Assembly (NCBI GenBank): GCA_050289385.1
Contig: JBNKFQ010000348.1
Span: forward strand, 1 to 10,476
From: JBNKFQ01 sp050289385
GTDB taxonomy: Bacteria > Pseudomonadota > Gammaproteobacteria > Pseudomonadales > Porticoccaceae
Reading direction: 5' to 3'
DNA: 10,476 nucleotides
Made by a program: the position numbers and the translations under genes. Positions 6,737 to 10,476 of the stretch are shown here, piece by piece (position 1 is the first letter of the stretch; each line of letters starts with the position of its first letter). The notes beneath the pieces are model-generated. The model had not been told where the DNA came from and did no database searches. It was given only the letters and a program-made list of their open reading frames with translations.

Positions 6737-6790
6737 ATGTCGATATTTCCAAAAAATATCAACATGAATGCTTAATGTGTCGATTCCATA
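6737..6790 (+). repeat. Upstream copy of the 54-bp fic control unit
   Basis: It contains ATGTCGATATTT (6737-6748), 5 spacer bases, and AAATATCAACAT (6754-6765), a palindrome with one mismatch in 12-bp arms, followed by a TGTCGAT half-site at 6778-6784. It matches 7154-7207 at 44 of 54 positions by my count without any gap. The -10 element found after the downstream copy is absent here. Confidence 0.8.
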
Positions 6791-6971
6791 AGTACGTGTG
6801 AGGTTGGCTAGCTTATTGATTTCTATGGATTCCCCCACGGCCCTCTCTTTAGGGGGTTCGATAACTTATTGATATTATTTGATTTTTTAGGGGTATTCAA
6901 GGGCACCATATTTTGGTTGTTTTTAACAATTTGATTTTGTTCTCCTTTTTGGGGCTGGGAATATGGGTGTC

Positions 6972-7009
6972 CTGTAGTTCTTTCTGTAGTTCTTTGCTGT
7001 AGTTCTTTG
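6972..7009. repeat. Three tandem CTGTAGTTCTTT units
   Basis: CTGTAGTTCTTT occurs at 6972-6983, and CTGTAGTTCTTTG at 6984-6996 and 6997-7009. A partial TGTAG follows at 7010-7013 only in part. These are slippage-type repeats in otherwise non-coding DNA; no function is evident. Confidence 0.85.
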
Positions 7010-7153
7010 TAGCAAATCGGGTATTATCCTGTATGGAAACGGGTATTTGGGTAAAACTTGTTTTAACCCTTTGAACAATAATGACTTTCATGATTTTCTT
7101 AAGTGAGACATTGGCTCTGGTCTTACCACATCATATATTTCTTCTTTCATGAT

Positions 7154-7207
7154 ATGTCGATATTTCTTAAAAATATCGACATAAAATCTTGACGTGTCGA
7201 TGCCATC
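7154..7207 (+). promoter_or_regulatory. Predicted fic operator region (perfect 29-bp palindrome plus second half-sites)
   Basis: ATGTCGATATTT (7154-7165) and AAATATCGACAT (7171-7182) are perfect 12-bp inverted arms around CTTAA. A second, smaller palindrome TGTCGAT-GCC-ATCGATA spans 7195-7211, inside the spacer of the predicted promoter. A further single ATGTCGA lies at 7224-7230. This clustering of one recognition word over and beside a promoter is what an operator looks like; the binding protein is not identified, but the winged helix of the adjacent Fic protein is a candidate. Confidence 0.65.
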
Positions 7208-7217
7208 GATATATTCT
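7189..7217 (+). promoter_or_regulatory. Predicted fic promoter
   Basis: TTGACG (7189-7194) is followed by a 17-base spacer and TATTCT (7212-7217); TATATT at 7210-7215 is an alternative -10 with a short 15-base spacer. Transcription would begin near 7224, about 29 bases before the fic ATG. The spacer is occupied by a TGTCGAT palindrome, so a bound repressor would exclude RNA polymerase. Confidence 0.5.
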
Positions 7218-7252
7218 CGTGATATGTCGAAAAAATCCGGTTTTATAAACAT

Positions 7253-8359
7253 ATGAGCTGGGATCCCAAAAAGCCTTATAACGACCTCCCTTTACTGCCG
7301 CCGGCAGTGGAGCTGGAAACGAAGAAGGTGCTGAAACACTGTATTGCGGCCAGGGCTGCGCTTGCTGAACTCAAGCAGGCGGCCGAGCTTATTCCCAATC
7401 AGGCCATGCTGATCAACACATTACCCTTGCTGGAAGCTAAAGACAGTTCGGAGATCGAAAACATCGTTACCACCACCGACAAACTCTTTCAGTTTGCAGA
7501 TGGTAATGACGCTCAGGCAGACTCGGCCACCAGGGAGGCTTTGCGCTACCGTCGGGCCTTGTATGAAGGTTGGCAGACTCTGTCGAAACGGCCTATCAAC
7601 ACTAATATGGCAGAGTCGATCTGTAGCCAGATTAACGGGGTGGATATGACGGTGCGTAAAGTGCCCGGCACTACCTTGGCTAACGACAGGACTGGCGAGG
7701 TGATTTACACCCCGCCACAAGGTGAAAAGGTTATACGTGATTTACTGAGCAACTGGGAAAAGCTGTTGCACGACCAGACTGATCTGGACCCGCTAATCCG
7801 TATGGCTGTGATGCACTACCAATTTGAGGCGATTCACCCTTTTACTGATGGCAACGGGCGCACTGGCAGAGTCCTGAATATCTTGTATCTGGTGCAGCAG
7901 GAGCTGCTCAACCTGCCGATTCTGTATTTGAGCCGTTACATCATTGCCAACAAAGGGCAGTATTACAGCGGTTTGCTGGCGGTGACTCGCGAGCAGGCAT
8001 GGGAACCCTGGGTAAAGTACATGTTGGAGGCGGTTGAAAGCACGGCTAATTGGACTACCCTAAAAATTATCAGTATCCGCGATCTTGCCGACCACACGGC
8101 AGAATACGTCCGGTCTGAATTGCCTAAAATTTACAGTCGTGAACTGATTGACACGATATTTCAGCAACCTTACTGCCGCATTAATAATCTGGTAAATGCC
8201 AAAATTGCCATGCGACAAACTGCGGCGGAATACCTTAAAAAATTAGCTGCTATAGGGGTTTTGGAAGAAAAGCAGGCGGGCCGGGAAAGAATCTTTGTGC
8301 AGCCGAAATTAGTTCGGCTTATTACAATGGATAGTAATCAGTTTGATTTGTACGAATAG
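7253..8359 (+). CDS. fic: Class II Fic-domain protein adenylyltransferase with C-terminal winged helix
   Basis: 368 aa. Fic enzymes transfer AMP from ATP to a hydroxyl side chain of target proteins in the cytoplasm. The active-site motif is complete: HPFTDGNGRTGR with catalytic H195 and R206. An N-terminal inhibitory helix carries SSEIEN (S65-N70), matching the [S/T]xxxE[G/N] motif. Glu69 should occupy the ATP gamma-phosphate pocket, so this is a self-inhibited class II enzyme and does not need a separate antitoxin. Residues about 10-90 are the Fic N-terminal domain, and residues about 296-358 (DTIFQQPYCRINNLV ... GVLEEKQAGRERIFV) form a winged helix, suggesting DNA binding. Overall it closely resembles, from memory, the Shewanella oneidensis Fic protein. 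No Shine-Dalgarno sequence is evident before the ATG at 7253, so translation may be weak. It diverges from abiEi. Confidence 0.93.
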   Translation: MSWDPKKPYNDLPLLPPAVELETKKVLKHCIAARAALAELKQAAELIPNQAMLINTLPLLEAKDSSEIENIVTTTDKLFQFADGNDAQADSATREALRYRRALYEGWQTLSKRPINTNMAESICSQINGVDMTVRKVPGTTLANDRTGEVIYTPPQGEKVIRDLLSNWEKLLHDQTDLDPLIRMAVMHYQFEAIHPFTDGNGRTGRVLNILYLVQQELLNLPILYLSRYIIANKGQYYSGLLAVTREQAWEPWVKYMLEAVESTANWTTLKIISIRDLADHTAEYVRSELPKIYSRELIDTIFQQPYCRINNLVNAKIAMRQTAAEYLKKLAAIGVLEEKQAGRERIFVQPKLVRLITMDSNQFDLYE

Positions 8360-8442
8360 CATCTACTTGGCTTTGTAGAAATCAATGATCGCTGTGCATG
8401 CGGATAAATGGATCTTTATCAAAACCAAAAGGGTAAATACAA

Positions 8443-8835
8443 ATGCTTGAGGGATCGTGTCACTGTGGCAAGGTAACGTGGAAGTTCAACGGCAACCCGG
8501 AAAGGGCAACCGCCTGTAATTGTACTGTGTGCAGACGCTATGGTGTGTTGTGGGCGTATGACTACGTGGGCGAGCGTATCCAAACTTCGGGTGACACTCG
8601 GCCATATAAAAGGGGCGACCGATCGTTGAGTTTTCATTTTTGTTCCACTTGCGGTTGTGTGGCGTACTGGCGAGCGGTTGAGCCCAATGCCGAAGGGCGG
8701 CGCCGAATTGCGGTTAACTTGCGTTTGGCAAAGCCTGACGATGTAGCGCAAATTCCGGTTGATCACTTTGATGGTCTGGAATCGTTCCAGAAACTGCCGG
8801 GGGATGGCAGGTGTGTAAAAGATTATTGGTTTTGA
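8443..8835 (+). CDS. GFA-family zinc protein (glutathione-dependent formaldehyde-activating enzyme-like)
   Basis: 130 aa, normal for this small family (CENP-V/GFA). The founding member, Gfa, was proposed to speed the formaldehyde-glutathione reaction, but most relatives have unknown roles and the name should be taken as a fold label. All seven zinc-type cysteines are visible: C6 and C8 (SCHCGKV), C25, C27 and C30 (ACNCTVCRR), C67 and C70 (FCSTCGC). The YWRAV and GLESFQKLPGDG segments are typical of the C-terminal half. Start at ATG 8443 has AAGGG (about 8429-8433) 9 bases upstream. It lies 83 bases after fic on the same strand and could be co-transcribed. Its 5' third is nearly duplicated in the relic at 4540, so the two copies bracket abiE-fic. 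Confidence 0.88.
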   Translation: MLEGSCHCGKVTWKFNGNPERATACNCTVCRRYGVLWAYDYVGERIQTSGDTRPYKRGDRSLSFHFCSTCGCVAYWRAVEPNAEGRRRIAVNLRLAKPDDVAQIPVDHFDGLESFQKLPGDGRCVKDYWF

Positions 8836-8949
8836 GTTATGTTCCGGGGGTTGTTTACTTGATTTTGTATTTTCTGGATTGAGATGGAAGATGGTATGGG
8901 CCAGAGTATTGGCAGGTCGAATTTCCAAGGTAAAGAGTAAATATGATAC

Positions 8950-8983
8950 TTGACCCCTCACGTCCCTTGACCCCTCACATCCC
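8950..8983. repeat. Two tandem 17-bp TTGACCCCTCAC units
   Basis: TTGACCCCTCACGTCCC (8950-8966) is followed immediately by TTGACCCCTCACATCCC (8967-8983), with one difference. The TTGACCCC core is shared with repeats at 1017-1025 and 1076-1090 and, inverted, at 750-778. It lies 39 bases before the gene at 9023, between two blocks of different composition, so it may mark an insertion boundary. Confidence 0.8.
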
Positions 8984-9022
8984 AACCTGGATGGATGAGA
9001 GTATTAACTGAGGGAATATTTC

Positions 9023-10476
9023 ATGAAAAATATAATTCGAGGAATTTATCTATCTGCTGTCCTTCTGGTTACAGGTGTTGGCAGTTCTGCATCATGGGGG
9101 GAAGTTGATCAGATATTTGAACATGTTAAATCTGATTTGCCAGTGATGGATGCTCGCTCCGTTGACCGAAAAATATTTCGTTTAACATCGGCGCCTAAAT
9201 CTCATGATTTGCAGCGGGTAGATTCTTACAGGTTGGATCAGTTAAGTTCGGGTGAAGTAATAAAAAAGGAGGGTGCTTCGGCAGTAGATGCTAGAAAATA
9301 TGATTTGGAAAAAATCAGGAATGAAATGAGGATGAGGTATATAGGGCCAATAGATAAAAGGCCCCCTGTAGATAATACCTATTCGATGAGGATTGGATGT
9401 GATTTATATACATTGTTTGTCGTGGAAAAGATTGAGGATGTTAGATTTAACCTGAATCATATTACAGCTGTAGTGGATGGTGAGGATGGTTCCTACGTCA
9501 GATTTACATTCCCCCCGGATTCTGATGATCTTGTTGCGACTGCTCATACGTCAAAGGGTGATTACAGGATCACATCTTCACCGATCAAACCTGATCAACA
9601 TGTAGTCTATAAGCTTGATGGCAATTCAAAAAAAGCGCGTCGTATGGTTGTGAATGAGCGACATCATTCAGAGCTGTTTAATCTGGAAAGACGGCATTTG
9701 GCAGTAAACCAGCTGGCAAATATTCAGCCATTCATGTTTAGAGAGACTGTATCTGATCAATTTGTTGACATAACCATTTCTGGCGGTGACTTGGGTTATG
9801 TTGATATAAAAAAAATAGAGAATAATCCCCTTGCTTTGGTTGAAACAGTTGTTGACGAATTGTCTCCAATAGCAATTTCCGATGGCAGTGAGAATTTTGT
9901 GATTGACAGTGTGATTGGAGATGCTGAGTCCGAATATGAGATTTGGTATCACCAGGTTATTGACGGGATTCCGGTTTACGCCTCCAACCGTATCGTAATT
10001 AATGGCAAAACTGGCAAGATCGCTCGCCTTTATTCGGAATTGGCCATATCTGGGGGAATTAATCTGAATCCGGATTCGGCAATCAGCAAGGAAGGAGCAG
10101 TAAATTTGGCTGTTTCCAAAATCGAAGAAGTAAAAGGCGGAACTCTGGGGAATATGGAACTCATTAAAGACAGGGCTCCATTATATTATATGCCTGCAGC
10201 CGATGGTATCGTTCTTGTTAGAAAGTTGAGTTTGATGGGCGATGTTAACGGAAAAATTGTTATATACAGCGCTTTTGTTAATGTTATAACAGGGGAAGTA
10301 AAGCTCTCAAAGGGATACAGGAATGCAGCGCAAAACACAGATTTCGCAACAGATATTTGTGTTGACATAATGGGAAAACCCGTTTTATGCCCCCAGACTG
10401 AAATTTACCCCACTCAATTGTGGCTTTCGAAAGTGTCTGAATTAAAAGTATCAGAATCTCAAGTAGGTGGCGAAGC
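9023..10476 (+). CDS. Large secreted protein, N-terminal part; possible M4-like protease propeptide (3' end outside window)
   Basis: From ATG 9023 the frame stays open to the last base: 484 complete codons with no stop. GAGGG at 9010-9014, 8 bases before the ATG, supports the start. Residues 1-26 are a signal peptide (MKNIIRG, hydrophobic core SAVLLVTGVG, then SSASWG). Residues about 308-330 read WYHQVIDGIPVYASNRIVI followed by NGKTGKI, which resembles the propeptide of thermolysin-type (M4) peptidases and PepSY/FTP domains. A second PepSY-like part may follow at about 350-440 (EGAVNLAVSKIEEVKG, then GKIVIYSAFVNVITGEV). No zinc-protease HExxH motif is seen inside the window; it would be expected further right if this reading is correct. 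Codon use is AT-rich compared with the ThuA and FG-GAP genes, suggesting separate ancestry. Existence of the gene is firm; the protease link is tentative. Confidence 0.75.
   Translation, partial: MKNIIRGIYLSAVLLVTGVGSSASWGEVDQIFEHVKSDLPVMDARSVDRKIFRLTSAPKSHDLQRVDSYRLDQLSSGEVIKKEGASAVDARKYDLEKIRNEMRMRYIGPIDKRPPVDNTYSMRIGCDLYTLFVVEKIEDVRFNLNHITAVVDGEDGSYVRFTFPPDSDDLVATAHTSKGDYRITSSPIKPDQHVVYKLDGNSKKARRMVVNERHHSELFNLERRHLAVNQLANIQPFMFRETVSDQFVDITISGGDLGYVDIKKIENNPLALVETVVDELSPIAISDGSENFVIDSVIGDAESEYEIWYHQVIDGIPVYASNRIVINGKTGKIARLYSELAISGGINLNPDSAISKEGAVNLAVSKIEEVKGGTLGNMELIKDRAPLYYMPAADGIVLVRKLSLMGDVNGKIVIYSAFVNVITGEVKLSKGYRNAAQNTDFATDICVDIMGKPVLCPQTEIYPTQLWLSKVSELKVSESQVGGE

Larger units (their letters stand above)
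6649..7153. other. AT-rich non-coding interval between abiE and fic controls
   Basis: No supported gene is present. The interval holds the upstream copy of the fic-type palindrome unit (6737-6790), T-rich stretches, a short C-rich/G-rich pair (CCCCC near 6834, GGGGG near 6853) and three tandem CTGTAGTTCTTT units at 6972-7009. A 64-codon minus-strand frame (7091-6897) reads through the tandem units as SKELQKELQ; it has no good ribosome site and no recognised domain, so it is not called. The composition is clearly more AT-rich than the neighbouring genes. Confidence 0.5.

Noticed and set aside
6897..7091. 64-codon minus-strand frame in the control region
   Set aside because: Contains the slippage repeat, lacks a ribosome site and any known small-toxin or antitoxin pattern; not strong enough to call.
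6737..7207. Spaced palindromes considered as a CRISPR array
   Set aside because: There are only two copies, 417 bp apart, with no repeat-spacer periodicity and no cas gene nearby.
8419..8985. 188-codon minus-strand frame opposite the intact gfa
   Set aside because: It is an antisense shadow of a gene with all seven family cysteines; its own product has no recognisable motif.

Overview
The window looks like an accessory stretch of a proteobacterial chromosome, most likely a marine gammaproteobacterium. That is an inference from the gene content: a CitE-like lyase, secreted ThuA and FG-GAP proteins, an AbiE pair, and a Fic protein that resembles the Shewanella class II Fic as I remember it. 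Base composition is uneven. The ThuA and FG-GAP genes are moderately GC-rich, while the AbiE-Fic intergenic region and the right-hand gene are clearly AT-richer, which suggests a mosaic assembled by transfer.

Layout. (1) 1-549 is the 3' part of an HpcH/HpaI (CitE-like) lyase gene. (2) 550-1397 has no convincing gene. It holds short GGGGTCA-type repeats in opposite orientations that look like the ends of a small degraded mobile element, plus two orphan signal-peptide-like fragments. (3) 1398-4484 encodes two consecutive exported proteins: a ThuA-like domain fused to a LamG-like domain, then a protein with seven FG-GAP/VCBS calcium-loop motifs, probably a seven-bladed beta-propeller. Their pairing suggests work on extracellular or periplasmic carbohydrate, but no substrate can be read from the sequence. 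(4) 4540-8835 is an island bracketed by two copies of a GFA-family gene in the same orientation. The left copy is a decayed relic and the right copy is intact. Between them lie an AbiEi/AbiEii toxin-antitoxin operon on the minus strand and a class II Fic AMP-transferase gene on the plus strand, diverging from a 721-base AT-rich control region. (5) 9023-10476 is the start of a long secreted-protein gene that runs off the window; one segment resembles an M4-type protease propeptide.

The most interesting DNA is the control region between abiE and fic. On the abiE side, two matching palindromes flank a good minus-strand promoter, as expected for autoregulation by AbiEi. On the fic side, a 29-bp palindrome sits just upstream of a predicted promoter whose spacer carries a second TGTCGAT-type palindrome. 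This whole 54-bp unit is repeated exactly 417 bp upstream, where the -10 element is missing. The Fic protein has a C-terminal winged helix and is a plausible but unproven ligand for these sites. No CRISPR array, rRNA or tRNA gene, or intact transposase was seen.
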